Below, in pieces: positions 17,436 through 25,413 of a stretch of 64,000 nt of DNA. Origin of the DNA: an uncultured Desulfobulbaceae bacterium. GTDB taxonomy: Bacteria; Desulfobacterota; Desulfobulbia; Desulfobulbales; BM004. The notes under the pieces are model-generated. The model was not told where the DNA came from. It saw only the letters and a program-made list of their open reading frames with translations, and searched no databases. Position numbers and translations under genes: made by a program. The DNA is taken from contig CAMYKS010000008.1 in NCBI GenBank assembly GCA_947259115.1, forward strand, positions 30,827-94,826. The letters run 5' to 3'. Numbering within the stretch: the stretch's first letter is position 1; each line of letters starts with the position of its first letter.

Positions 17436-17962
17436 GTTTCCTTCTCCTTTGTAGATGTTGTCGACGATATAATAGACGCTAATTCAAGAACTTGTGCAAT
17501 ATTTTTATTAATAAGATTAGAGTCATAGCATGGGGCTTTGCGTGTTACCCCCATCCGTAAAACACTTTCGATATACCTGAAAACCTTTTGGGCCATCTCA
17601 TTTTCCAATGACTGCAAATCAATTGTTGTCTTTTTTGTCTCCGTGTCTTGCTTAATTTGGTACGAGGTAAGAAAAGCCAGGCTCTCCATGAGACATTCTA
17701 TAGTTATGGTAATAAATTCCGATTGGATATCTTCTTCATGTTCAGCTTTTTTAATCTGTTTCAGAAGTGGCGCAAGTTGCCTTTGGAGAATTGACAGCTG
17801 ACCCACAAAATCCTGATCCATTGATGTATTTTCCTTTGTCTGCTTTATAAGAGCACGGATTTTATCACTGGGAGTAATTGCATCTTCAATTTTCAAACCT
17901 GCGATGAACTCTGCATCCTCCTGGCTGACCCGTACACTCAATGATACTTTTTTATTACCCAT
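17432..17962 (-). CDS. Unknown protein with N-terminal ribbon-helix-helix-like segment, first gene of the PspA-flotillin operon
   Basis: A 176-residue soluble protein I cannot assign to a named family. Residues 5-45 (KVSLSVRVSQEDAEFIAGLK) look like a beta strand plus helix of a ribbon-helix-helix DNA-binding fold. The rest is helical and charged, with no membrane segment. It starts the operon, has AAAAGGAGG before ATG 17962, and its stop overlaps the pspA start by 4 bp, so it is translationally coupled to pspA. This position suggests an autoregulator or a PspA partner, but that is inference. Confidence 0.7.
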   Translation of the reverse strand: MGNKKVSLSVRVSQEDAEFIAGLKIEDAITPSDKIRALIKQTKENTSMDQDFVGQLSILQRQLAPLLKQIKKAEHEEDIQSEFITITIECLMESLAFLTSYQIKQDTETKKTTIDLQSLENEMAQKVFRYIESVLRMGVTRKAPCYDSNLINKNIAQVLELASIISSTTSTKEKET

Positions 17963-18441
17963 TAAGGCCTCCTTTTATTACATTTTTTTACATTTGTATA
18001 CATTTTAATTACAAATGTCAAGAAAAGTTTACCTGCTATGGTTTTGAGCAACTCCCCTGAATACAAAAAGTTGCTTCAGGCGAGAGCTAAAAAATCATCC
18101 GGTACAGGATGGCGATATCATCGAGTTCAGGTTTAATGCCTGAAAAATGAGAAAATAAATTATTGTACCGCAGGTTGTCAGCCAATATAATACGTCTGAC
18201 GATTGACATACGCAGATTAGCGCGGATTTTAAGACATCTGGTCGTGCAGACTGCACGACCAGAAAGTTATCTGCCTCCGGCGGTCATGTTCTAGTCGTTG
18301 GTTCAAGTTTTCGTCTACCTAACTATCTTCCAGCATTAAATAATTTCTGTAATAAATATCGCGTAGCGTTGATAGTATGATCGCTGTCAACGACAGTGGT
18401 CATGTCAGCGAATATCTGCGTAGATCTGCGGTTAACAAAAA
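17963..18441. other. 479-bp intergenic region with inverted repeats, no gene
   Basis: Lies between the start of the PspA operon (minus) and the end of the ABC permease gene (minus). It holds a perfect 11-bp hairpin, CTGGTCGTGCA / TGCACGACCAG, at 18238-18262. ACGCAGATT-type repeats occur in opposite orientation near 18208-18228 and 18409-18434. The promoter for the 17962 gene should lie near 17965-18060 (AT-rich), but no clear -35/-10 pair stands out. Confidence 0.55.
18238..18262. repeat. Perfect 11-bp inverted repeat
   Basis: CTGGTCGTGCA, loop GAC, TGCACGACCAG. No T-run follows on either strand, so it is not a typical terminator; a REP-like unit or protein site is possible. Confidence 0.6.
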
Positions 18442-19641
18442 TTATTCACCCCGCAGGGCATCCACTGGGTTTAAGGCAGCGGCACGGCGGGCCGGCAATA
18501 CTCCCGCCAATAAGCCTATCACAGCAGCCAATAATTCAGCTGCAATTATATAGGTCCAGGATGTATGGGTGGGTAAAGCCGGCACAATGAGTTCCAGCAG
18601 CCAGGCCCCGCCAACACCAAGCACCAGCCCTGCAAAGCCGCCAATTGCTGCCAGTATCACTGCTTCACCAAGAAAAATACCCAGGATCTGATTTTTTTCC
18701 GAGCCCAGGGCCCGCAGCAGTCCAATCTCGTTGGTCCTCTCATTAACGGCAATGGTCATGATTGTAAGAATCCCCACGCCGCCGACCAGCAGCGAAATGC
18801 CTCCCAGGCCACCCACCGCCAGAGTCAGGATATTGAGTATTTTACCTAGTATTTCCAGCATCTTTTCCTGGGTGGTGATGGTAAAATCCTCACTCCCGTG
18901 ACGGGCGACCAGGATCTTTTTGATCTGCTCCGAAACCTCATCTGCTGAACTGCCCTCTTTATACAGGACATCGATCTCCATGAGGCTTTCCCGGTTGAAC
19001 ATGGCAAGTGCTTTTGCCGTAGGTATCCATACGGTATCATCAAGATCAAAGCCAAGCATCTGCCCCTTGGATTCCATGGAACCTATTACTCTGTAGCGTT
19101 CTGAACCGATACGGATCCGTTTGCCCAGCACCTGGCCTGTGCCAAACAGCTCCTCCCTTACCTTGCTCCCAAGGACAGCAAATGCACGCGCAGCACGGGG
19201 AGGATCATCGGGCAGAAACCGTCCGGCGGCTACCTTGAGTTTGAAGACCTCAGGGGCTGCCGAATCAATGCCGTAAATAGTTGTCCGCCGCTGCTTTTTG
19301 CCGGACTCGACCGAGGCATTACCCTGGACAACGGAAATCACGTCAACCACCTGGGGTATCCTGGCAAGGGCCTGGGCATCTTCAATGCTGAGCGGCCGGA
19401 TATTGCTGATCAGGGCCCCGGAAATTCCCCCTGTTGTCACTCTGCCCGGATTGATGCCGATGAGATTTGTGCCGAACTGGGTAAATTCAGCCAGCATAAA
19501 ACGATGCAGACCTTCACCGAGGGAGGTTAAGAGCACAACAGAACCAATACCGACAGCTATACCCAGGGCTGTGAGAAAACTTCTCATCCTGTGTGAGCGT
19601 ACTGCACTGGTGGTCAGTTGGATAAAATCCCGGATGTACAT
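18442..19641 (-). CDS. MacB-type ABC transporter permease (second of two)
   Basis: A 399-residue permease of the MacB/FtsX class. It has an N-terminal membrane helix (about 20-42, LTALGIAVGIGSVVLLTSLGE), a large periplasmic MacB-PCD domain (about 45-250) and three C-terminal helices (about 270-390) ending with the typical LLAGVLPARRAAALNPVDALR. Such permeases are mechanotransmission ABC transporters that drive efflux of peptides, drugs or lipids with a periplasmic adaptor and an outer-membrane duct. It is the last gene of a minus-strand set: adaptor, ATPase, permease, permease. GAGGAAAG precedes ATG 19641. The two permeases are homologous and probably form a heterodimer. No outer-membrane TolC-like gene is adjacent. 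Confidence 0.88.
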   Translation of the reverse strand: MYIRDFIQLTTSAVRSHRMRSFLTALGIAVGIGSVVLLTSLGEGLHRFMLAEFTQFGTNLIGINPGRVTTGGISGALISNIRPLSIEDAQALARIPQVVDVISVVQGNASVESGKKQRRTTIYGIDSAAPEVFKLKVAAGRFLPDDPPRAARAFAVLGSKVREELFGTGQVLGKRIRIGSERYRVIGSMESKGQMLGFDLDDTVWIPTAKALAMFNRESLMEIDVLYKEGSSADEVSEQIKKILVARHGSEDFTITTQEKMLEILGKILNILTLAVGGLGGISLLVGGVGILTIMTIAVNERTNEIGLLRALGSEKNQILGIFLGEAVILAAIGGFAGLVLGVGGAWLLELIVPALPTHTSWTYIIAAELLAAVIGLLAGVLPARRAAALNPVDALRGE

Positions 19642-19702
19642 CTTTCCTCTTGTCTTTCCCTCTCTGAATCCAAAATATCAACCGGATAACCGGTTCAAAA
19701 TT

Positions 19703-20908
19703 TCATCGGCGCGATAAAGCTAAAGCCGGTTCCTGCATAGAGGCTCTCCTTGCCGGCAGCACACCGAAAATAATCCCTGTCCCCAAGGCCAGTCCAGAGG
19801 CGACAAATGGCGACCATGGCGCAAGTGCTAAATTATACTCCGGGAAGAAACCCGCCAACAGTTCCATGGCCACAAAGGCCAGAATAAACCCCAGAAATGC
19901 GCCGGCAGAGGACAGGAGTGCCGACTCTGTCAAAAACAACCCCATGATCTGAGATTGCTGTGCTCCCAGAGCTTTCAAGAGGCCGATCTCGGAACGCCGG
20001 TTGGAGATGGCCACCAGCATGATATTCATAATCATGATACCGGCCACCACCAGGCTGATAGCTGCAATGCCGCCCACCGTCAGAGTAAGGGCCCTGAAAA
20101 TCCTGTCAAAGGTGGCAAGTACAGCATCCTGGGTAATAACCGTAATGTCATCCTCACCCTCGTGACGGGCCCGGATAATGGATAGTATTGACACCTTGGC
20201 ACGCTCTACGGCATCTTCACTGACAGCTTCAACCACTATACGGAACAAAGAAACCCTGTTGAAAAGCGCTTGAGCTGTTGCCACCGGAATTATGACCAGT
20301 TCGCCCATATCTTCCCCCAGTGAAACCCCGGTATCAGCCAGAACGCCAATCACCCGAAAACGGCGGTCACCAATCCTGAGCCATTTGCCCAGGGCCTGCT
20401 GATTGCCGAAAAGTTCCTTCTTGCCCTTTGATCCGATAACACAGACATTTCCACCACGGTCCAGGTCACCATGGGGCAGGAAAGTACCCTGTCCCATGGT
20501 CAAACGTCGCACTTCAAGGAAATCGGCGCTTGAACCCATGATGATCATTTCCCTTTCCAGCTGCCGGACGGAGACCGGTGCCGAACCGGCGATTATGGGA
20601 GCCACGCGGCGAATGGCAGTTGACTGTGACAGGGCCATGGCATCATCAAGGGTGAGGTCACGGGGCGTTTCCCCAAGAAGCGGAGGCGGGCCTCCCGTCG
20701 TTTCCGAACGGCCCGGAATGACTATGAGGAGATTTGTACCCAGGGAGGCAAACTGGTCTATGACATAGCGCCTGCCGCTGTCACCCAGGGAGATAAGCAG
20801 AATAACAGAGGAAACGCCGATGGCCATGGCAAACAGCGTCAGAATGGTGCGGCTGCGGCTGGCTGTAGCTGCCTGCAAACTGAATATACCGATGTCCCTG
20901 GCCCGCAT
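19703..20908 (-). CDS. MacB-type ABC transporter permease (first of two)
   Basis: A 401-residue permease homologous to its downstream neighbour. N-terminal membrane helix (about 22-45, LTLFAMAIGVSSVILLISLG), periplasmic MacB-PCD domain (about 48-255) with ERAKVSILSIIRARH, then three helices in the FtsX domain (about 275-395), ending GVLPARRASMQEPALALSRR. It acts in the inner membrane with the ATPase and HlyD-type adaptor encoded upstream. The ATG at 20908 has GAGGGAATAAG before it. The 257 bp to the ATPase gene is unusually wide for such an operon and carries a repeat (see 21030-21087), so the permeases may have their own promoter. Confidence 0.87.
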   Translation of the reverse strand: MRARDIGIFSLQAATASRSRTILTLFAMAIGVSSVILLISLGDSGRRYVIDQFASLGTNLLIVIPGRSETTGGPPPLLGETPRDLTLDDAMALSQSTAIRRVAPIIAGSAPVSVRQLEREMIIMGSSADFLEVRRLTMGQGTFLPHGDLDRGGNVCVIGSKGKKELFGNQQALGKWLRIGDRRFRVIGVLADTGVSLGEDMGELVIIPVATAQALFNRVSLFRIVVEAVSEDAVERAKVSILSIIRARHEGEDDITVITQDAVLATFDRIFRALTLTVGGIAAISLVVAGIMIMNIMLVAISNRRSEIGLLKALGAQQSQIMGLFLTESALLSSAGAFLGFILAFVAMELLAGFFPEYNLALAPWSPFVASGLALGTGIIFGVLPARRASMQEPALALSRR

Positions 20909-21029
20909 TTACTTATTCCCTCATCGTCTCAAAGGTTTGCCGGTTAAGCTCTTCATGCAGGGCAATAAACATCATGTGGGCTTATATTTTGAGTGTTTCA
21001 TAATTGACATCCTTGAATTACCTGTACAA

Positions 21030-21087
21030 ATATCGAATGTCGACCAAGGAACCCCGAATAATGAAAGTAAATATTCAAATTATTCGG
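21030..21087. repeat. Short dispersed repeat with 9-bp inverted ends inside the efflux operon
   Basis: TATCGAATGTCGACCAAGGAAC is followed by CCGAATAAT (21054-21062) and its exact complement ATTATTCGG (21079-21087). A related sequence in reverse orientation (TTCCTTGTTCGATATTCTGC) occurs near 33260-33282. It looks like a small repeated element inserted between the ATPase and permease genes. Confidence 0.5.
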
Positions 21088-21165
21088 AATTCAAAATTCC
21101 CTGTTCGATATTTTTCCATTGCAACCTTTCCCGGAAATTATCCCAAAAGGCCGTTTGAAAAACTT

Positions 21166-21846
21166 TTAGATCTGCTTACCGATATCCTCTTCAATACGCC
21201 CGTCGACCATTTTTATCCTGCGTTTGGCCCGGTCACCAAGTTCCGGGTCATGGGTAACCATGATCAGGGTGATACCCCTGCTGTTCAAATCTTCTATAAT
21301 TTCAATAACATCATTTCCCGAGGCGCGGTCCAGGTTGCCGGTGGGTTCATCGGCAAGAATAACCGTTGGCTTCATAATGGTGGCCCTGGCAATGGCGACC
21401 CGCTGCCGCTGTCCGCCGGAAAGCTGATCAGGGCGGTGACGGGCCCGGTCTCCTATGCCGAAAGCCTGCAGAGTTTCCTGCACCCGCCCCTTGCGCTCCG
21501 CTTTTTCAACGCCTGCCAAGACAAGGGGCAATTCGACATTCTGTTCTGCCGTGAGCCTCGGGACCAGATGAAAAAACTGGAAAACAAAACCGATCTTGTG
21601 ACGCCGGACATCAGCCTGCTGCTTATCATTCAGCGTAGTAGTCATGATGTTGTCAAGCTCATAGGTGCCGCCATCCGGCCGATCCAGAAGTCCGACAATG
21701 TTCAAGAGTGTTGATTTGCCTGAACCCGATGGCCCCATGATGGCAATATATTCGCCTTTGGCGGCAGAAAAATCGACATCCCGCAGGGCATGGACCTTTT
21801 CTTCTCCTACCTGGAAAAACCTTTCAATATGCTGGAGCCTGATCAT
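21166..21846 (-). CDS. ABC transporter ATP-binding protein (MacB/LolD type)
   Basis: A 226-residue ATPase. Walker A GPSGSGKST (about 38-46), Q-loop region FVFQFFHLVPRLTAEQN, signature LSGGQRQRVAIARA (about 140-153), Walker B VILADEPTGNLD and switch His in MVTHDPEL are all present. The EPTGNLDRASG segment is characteristic of the LolD/MacB/FtsE group that works with FtsX-type permeases. Its start overlaps the stop of the adaptor gene by one base (TAATG), so the two are coupled. It energises the two permeases encoded downstream. Confidence 0.93.
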   Translation of the reverse strand: MIRLQHIERFFQVGEEKVHALRDVDFSAAKGEYIAIMGPSGSGKSTLLNIVGLLDRPDGGTYELDNIMTTTLNDKQQADVRRHKIGFVFQFFHLVPRLTAEQNVELPLVLAGVEKAERKGRVQETLQAFGIGDRARHRPDQLSGGQRQRVAIARATIMKPTVILADEPTGNLDRASGNDVIEIIEDLNSRGITLIMVTHDPELGDRAKRRIKMVDGRIEEDIGKQI

Positions 21847-22994
21847 TATTCTGTGGATATGTTTACCCGCACACCATCTTTTAAGTCGGGATGATCTGTG
21901 GATATGACAACGGATTCGCCTTCCTGTAAACCTTCAAGAACCTGGGAATTGTCCCAGTTTGACAACCCGACCCGAACAGTTATTTCCTGCAGCAGCTTGT
22001 CCTGGGGCTGGTATACAAAAACCCGGTTGCCATCCAGCAGGGCCTGGGTTGGTATATGAAGCACATCGTTCTCGACTGCAGTGATGATCTCCACATCGGC
22101 GCTGTAGCCGGCCAGAAAATCTTCCCCATCCCCGGCTTCAATAAATGTTACCTCCACATCCACGGTGCGCGCCTGCTTCTCCAGGTCAAGGACATAGGGG
22201 TCGATGCGGCGGACCCGGGCCGGAAATTGTTTTTCCCCGAACGCATCCATGATTATCCGGGCCTCCATATTGACCTTGACCGCGGGTGCGTCAACTTCGT
22301 CAATGGGTGCTATGACATAGAAACATGAGGTATCCAGAAGTACAACCGTAGGGGGTGTGGGTATGCCCTGGGGTGAGGGTGTGACGTATTCGTTTAATTC
22401 ACCGTTTATTTTGGCAATGATACCGTCAAACGGTGCCACGAGCATGGTGCGCTCCAGATGGGCCCTGATGACATCCAGCCGGGCCCTGCCGGCAGCTACT
22501 TCGGTTGTCGTGACCTCATACGCCACCCGCCGCACCTTGGCCTCGGTTATTATCTTATCGGCATCCTGGTCTGATATGGCGTTGTCGCTTATGAGTTTCT
22601 GCATGCGCTCAGCTTCACGGCGTGCTATATCAGCCTGCATCAATGAAACCGACGCCCTGGCCTTGGCTGCCTGTATTTCTTTTTCCACCAGAGCTGCCTC
22701 TGATTTGAGGTCATTATTCCACAGCTCCAGCAGCAGCTGGCCCTCCTTGACCATATCCCCTTCATCCACGGCAAGAACACTGATCTGCCCTCCAATACTT
22801 GTTGACAGGTTTGCCTCGCGGCAGGCTTTCAGGGTACCCGCCCTTGTATTGGCAACAATTTTTTCAACGGTGCCGCGGGACACCTGCGCAACTTCAACCT
22901 CAATCTCCGCAGGACGCATCTTGTACCACACGAATACGCTTGCAATAACGACCAGAAGCAGGACAATAAACCAGCGGAAACTGTGTCGAGGCAT
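21846..22994 (-). CDS. Periplasmic adaptor (membrane fusion protein) of the ABC efflux system
   Basis: A 382-residue HlyD/MacA-type adaptor. One N-terminal membrane helix (about 8-25) is followed by a barrel/lipoyl segment (GGQISVLAVDEGDMVKEGQLL), an alpha-helical hairpin (about 80-160) and a second lipoyl half (MLVAPFDGIIAKINGELNEYV). It bridges the inner-membrane permeases and an outer-membrane channel not encoded here. AAGGAGG lies just before ATG 22994. The upstream gene, hgcB, ends 108 bp away on the same strand and no terminator hairpin is visible between them, so transcription may run from arsR-hgcAB into this operon. Confidence 0.88.
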   Translation of the reverse strand: MPRHSFRWFIVLLLVVIASVFVWYKMRPAEIEVEVAQVSRGTVEKIVANTRAGTLKACREANLSTSIGGQISVLAVDEGDMVKEGQLLLELWNNDLKSEAALVEKEIQAAKARASVSLMQADIARREAERMQKLISDNAISDQDADKIITEAKVRRVAYEVTTTEVAAGRARLDVIRAHLERTMLVAPFDGIIAKINGELNEYVTPSPQGIPTPPTVVLLDTSCFYVIAPIDEVDAPAVKVNMEARIIMDAFGEKQFPARVRRIDPYVLDLEKQARTVDVEVTFIEAGDGEDFLAGYSADVEIITAVENDVLHIPTQALLDGNRVFVYQPQDKLLQEITVRVGLSNWDNSQVLEGLQEGESVVISTDHPDLKDGVRVNISTE

Positions 22995-23102
22995 GGCTCC
23001 TCCTTCCTAAGAATAGAGAAATTGGGGCAGCAAAAAAGGGGTATGAGTAATATATGTAATAAAAAGTATTATTATGTCAATGAGTTAAACGAGAAAAGAT
23101 AC

Positions 23103-23381
23103 TCAGCAGCATGCCACAGCAGCATTCCTGCCTTTGATCCAGGTCTGGATAATATATGCGGCACAGCCGACTCCCGGGGTCACGCTGATTGCCTCAACCG
23201 GACAGTTTGCCGTGCAGGCCCCGCACTCAATGCAGGCATCCCGGTCGGCAAAATACGCCTTTGACTTCTCTACCTTAAAAACAGTATGGGGACAGACTGT
23301 TTCACACATGCCGCAGCCGGTGCACCTTTCCTCATCAAGCTTCAGGGTAGTTACATTCTCTAAGTATCTGAATTCCTGCAT
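23103..23381 (-). CDS. hgcB: HgcB, ferredoxin-like protein of mercury methylation
   Basis: A 92-residue 2[4Fe-4S] ferredoxin that in characterised systems reduces the corrinoid of HgcA so that mercury(II) can be methylated. Cys20/23/26/30 and Cys50/53/56/60 are the two cluster motifs; the second reads CIECGACTANC, matching the HgcB signature C(M/I)ECGAC. A further Cys73 in GVGCA and a C-terminal vicinal pair Cys91-Cys92 are the extra cysteines that separate HgcB from ordinary ferredoxins. It follows hgcA by 87 bp on the same strand with no terminator between. GGGGGAATAATAAAAA precedes the ATG at 23381. Call is strong because of the combined motif and position next to hgcA. Confidence 0.95.
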   Translation of the reverse strand: MQEFRYLENVTTLKLDEERCTGCGMCETVCPHTVFKVEKSKAYFADRDACIECGACTANCPVEAISVTPGVGCAAYIIQTWIKGRNAAVACC

Positions 23382-23468
23382 TTTTTATTATTCCCCCTTT
23401 GCGCCTATTCTTTTCATAAATCATTCAGCACGCCTGTATATAGCTTTTCGTTACCCGGATAATTCAGA

Positions 23469-24698
23469 TTAATTTACAAACGGTGCTGCAACCCAGGCAA
23501 TTGTTGCAACTGCAACTGCAATAATCTGGATGGGGATGCCCTGGCGCATTTCCTTTTCAACTCCAGACGGTGAAGTAAAAGGGGTGGCGCCGGTAAAATT
23601 CATGGCCGCATAGGAACTCACCGCCGTGGATACAAGGACCAGGGCCAGAAATTCCAGACGGCCAATATCGTTACCCAGAGAAAGAACTCCTATAAAACCG
23701 ACAACCAGACCGGTCCAAATGCCCTTAATATAAAACTGGCGCCTGGGAAGCCATGGCAGTAGGATCGGGGCAACAACCGCACCGGCCAATACTCCAAGAA
23801 TATAGGCGGCAGCTCCGTTTAAACCCCGGAACCATGCTGCGGAAAAGGAAAAAATATGCGGGCCTATGCCGGAAAGAAAAAAAACAGCAAGCAGGATGAT
23901 CATAGACGGTTTGACGATCAGGGACAGTTCCACCGGTATTAACAGTATTCTCTCAGCAATGGAGAAGGTGAGTTGCCGCATCTTTCCTTCAGCCTTACGG
24001 CCGTTTCTTAAAAATGTCTTGAGATCACTTGCCCTGATGGGGCCCCAGATCACCTTGAAACCACAGCCTTTTTTCACTGCCTGGGCGGAAATCCCCGGAG
24101 CACCGAGCTGGGGCAGGATCAACTCCCGGTGGGAAACCAGCCTGTTGAGACCAACTCCGTTTACCTGCCTGATCAGTTCTTCGGTTGAAAACGTTTTTTT
24201 ACCGGCAGCACACCAGACATTAACACCCCTTGTATCCAGCACCAGGATCCAGGCGTCAATAGAGTTCAACTCCCGGCGCAGGCTGTCAAAGCTGAGCTTG
24301 TAATTCGCCGTGACCAGAACCGGGGATTCTGCACCGGGGTCACCGGCTGAGTAGAGACCAGGGGCCACCCGGTACCTGTCGCGGCAGATCCCAAGCCGTG
24401 CCCTGAACGTGCCGGCGAAATCAGTTGCTTTTAAGGTTGTTGCTATCCTGGGTATTGCTCCAACGGGTGTTTCAGCAAAACCGGAAACAAAATGCCACAT
24501 CCTGTATCCCGGTTTTTCAAATGGACTGCTTGGCGGTCCCGGCTTCGGTCCACAGCATGGGGTATCATCCTCTTGCGTTTGGGCCATTGGTATTGAAAGA
24601 GGCTGCGGCGCCGAACCACCCATCGTAACTTGACTGCTGCTGCAACAAGCCTCAGCCCTGGAAGCCGCATTTTTGTCGTTAGCTAAAAGCTCTTTCAT
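23469..24698 (-). CDS. hgcA: HgcA, corrinoid membrane protein of mercury methylation
   Basis: Corrinoid-dependent methyltransferase that, with HgcB, converts inorganic Hg(II) to methylmercury in anaerobes. The diagnostic cap-helix motif NVWCAAGK is present at 160-167 (ATG-start numbering); Cys163 is the predicted lower axial cobalt ligand. The corrinoid domain covers about 90-230; five or so membrane segments follow (about 245-405). The N terminus carries two vicinal Cys pairs (18-19 and 48-49, the latter in TPCCGPKPGPPSSPFEKPGY). At 409 residues it is longer than the 338-residue protein of strain ND132. A TTG at 24704 directly follows the arsR stop; ATG 24698, 10 nt after GGAG, is chosen as the more likely start. 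It is preceded by an ArsR regulator and followed by hgcB. Confidence 0.96.
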   Translation of the reverse strand: MKELLANDKNAASRAEACCSSSQVTMGGSAPQPLSIPMAQTQEDDTPCCGPKPGPPSSPFEKPGYRMWHFVSGFAETPVGAIPRIATTLKATDFAGTFRARLGICRDRYRVAPGLYSAGDPGAESPVLVTANYKLSFDSLRRELNSIDAWILVLDTRGVNVWCAAGKKTFSTEELIRQVNGVGLNRLVSHRELILPQLGAPGISAQAVKKGCGFKVIWGPIRASDLKTFLRNGRKAEGKMRQLTFSIAERILLIPVELSLIVKPSMIILLAVFFLSGIGPHIFSFSAAWFRGLNGAAAYILGVLAGAVVAPILLPWLPRRQFYIKGIWTGLVVGFIGVLSLGNDIGRLEFLALVLVSTAVSSYAAMNFTGATPFTSPSGVEKEMRQGIPIQIIAVAVATIAWVAAPFVN

Positions 24699-24704
24699 TC
24701 CCAA

Positions 24705-25046
24705 TCATCTCCATAATCTCTCAGAGGTTGGCTTGCCAAGGGCATCAACCATCAGACTAAATTTTTTCAGCATTGTTTTATCCAGGCAGTAACAGGTTCT
24801 GGGCCCATCGACCTCCCCTTTTATGAACCCGGCATCCTTGAGACATTTCAGGTGCTGGCTCACCGTAGACTGGGCCAGCGGCAGCATATCCACTATGTCG
24901 CCGCAGAGGCAGCGGTCAATTTGCTGCAAGTAGTTGACAATCATAATCCTGGCAGGATGGGCCAGTGCTTTGCACATTGCGGCAAAAAGTTCGGTATCAT
25001 AAGGATTTACAAGGTTTTTGGGTAGATTCATGTCCATAGATTTCAT
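24705..25046 (-). CDS. ArsR-family metal-responsive repressor upstream of hgcAB
   Basis: A 113-residue winged-helix regulator. Residues 20-90 form the ArsR/SmtB domain (CKALAHPARIMIVNYL, then the recognition helix in LAQSTVSQHLKCLKDAGFI). Cysteines likely to sense metal or metalloid are Cys46/Cys48 (RCLCGDIVDML, at the position of the arsenic-binding ELCVCDL helix of ArsR) and Cys85/Cys87 (TCYCLDK in the wing), plus Cys25 and Cys68. Family members repress their own operon until a soft metal binds. Its stop touches the hgcA start, so hgcA is translated from the same message. ArsR-like genes next to hgcAB are known from other methylators. Start ATG 25046; Met4 or Met6 are alternatives. A perfect operator-like dyad lies about 75 bp upstream. 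Confidence 0.92.
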   Translation of the reverse strand: MKSMDMNLPKNLVNPYDTELFAAMCKALAHPARIMIVNYLQQIDRCLCGDIVDMLPLAQSTVSQHLKCLKDAGFIKGEVDGPRTCYCLDKTMLKKFSLMVDALGKPTSERLWR

Positions 25047-25413
25047 ATCTCAGAGGTCATACTATTTTGGCTAAAATCCTGAAAAGCAATTGCATCGGCG
25101 GACTTTCCCAACTCTGCATCTTTATCGTCATTCTACGATAAACGATATGAGGCCAACTGTCAATAAGTGCAGTTTCTTTCTATTTGCTTATCGTAAATGC
25201 TGACCAATACTGCAATCATTGAAATCACACTTATCTGCTTTTTGTCGTTACACCCATCATCACTTGGCGCCAATCTTTATCGCATGGACAGGAGTTTAAA
25301 ATTCAGTTACATTGGAGCACCGCTCACCTCGGCACAAATTACCGGCATTAATCTATTTAAACTGTCCCATTGAGCAGCTTGCTCTTTTAAGATACAACTA
25401 CTATTGAGATACC
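25047..25413. promoter_or_regulatory. Divergent intergenic region between arsR-hgcAB and the DUF4390-ntrYX operon
   Basis: 367 bp with starts facing outward on both sides. It contains the ATCGT dyads listed separately and AT-rich stretches. No open frame, cobalamin riboswitch or tRNA-like fold was recognised. Confidence 0.7.
25121..25142. promoter_or_regulatory. Candidate ArsR operator: perfect dyad TTTATCGT-N6-ACGATAAA
   Basis: Perfect 8-bp inverted repeat with a 6-bp spacer, about 75-95 bp upstream of arsR. Extra half-sites follow: AACGATAT (25141-25148) and TTATCGT (25188-25194). ArsR/SmtB repressors usually bind imperfect dyads of this kind that overlap their promoter. Confidence 0.6.

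Noticed and set aside
16360..17454. Long plus-strand open frame of 364 codons
   Set aside because: It lies antisense to PspA and the YqiJ-like gene, is Ser/Ala-rich with no domain, and is explained by their codon use.
21004..21714. Plus-strand open frame of 236 codons
   Set aside because: Antisense to the ABC ATPase, whose motifs are all intact on the minus strand.
25047..25413. Cobalamin riboswitch upstream of arsR-hgcAB
   Set aside because: HgcA needs a corrinoid, so I looked for a B12 box, but found no GCCACTG-like core on the minus strand.
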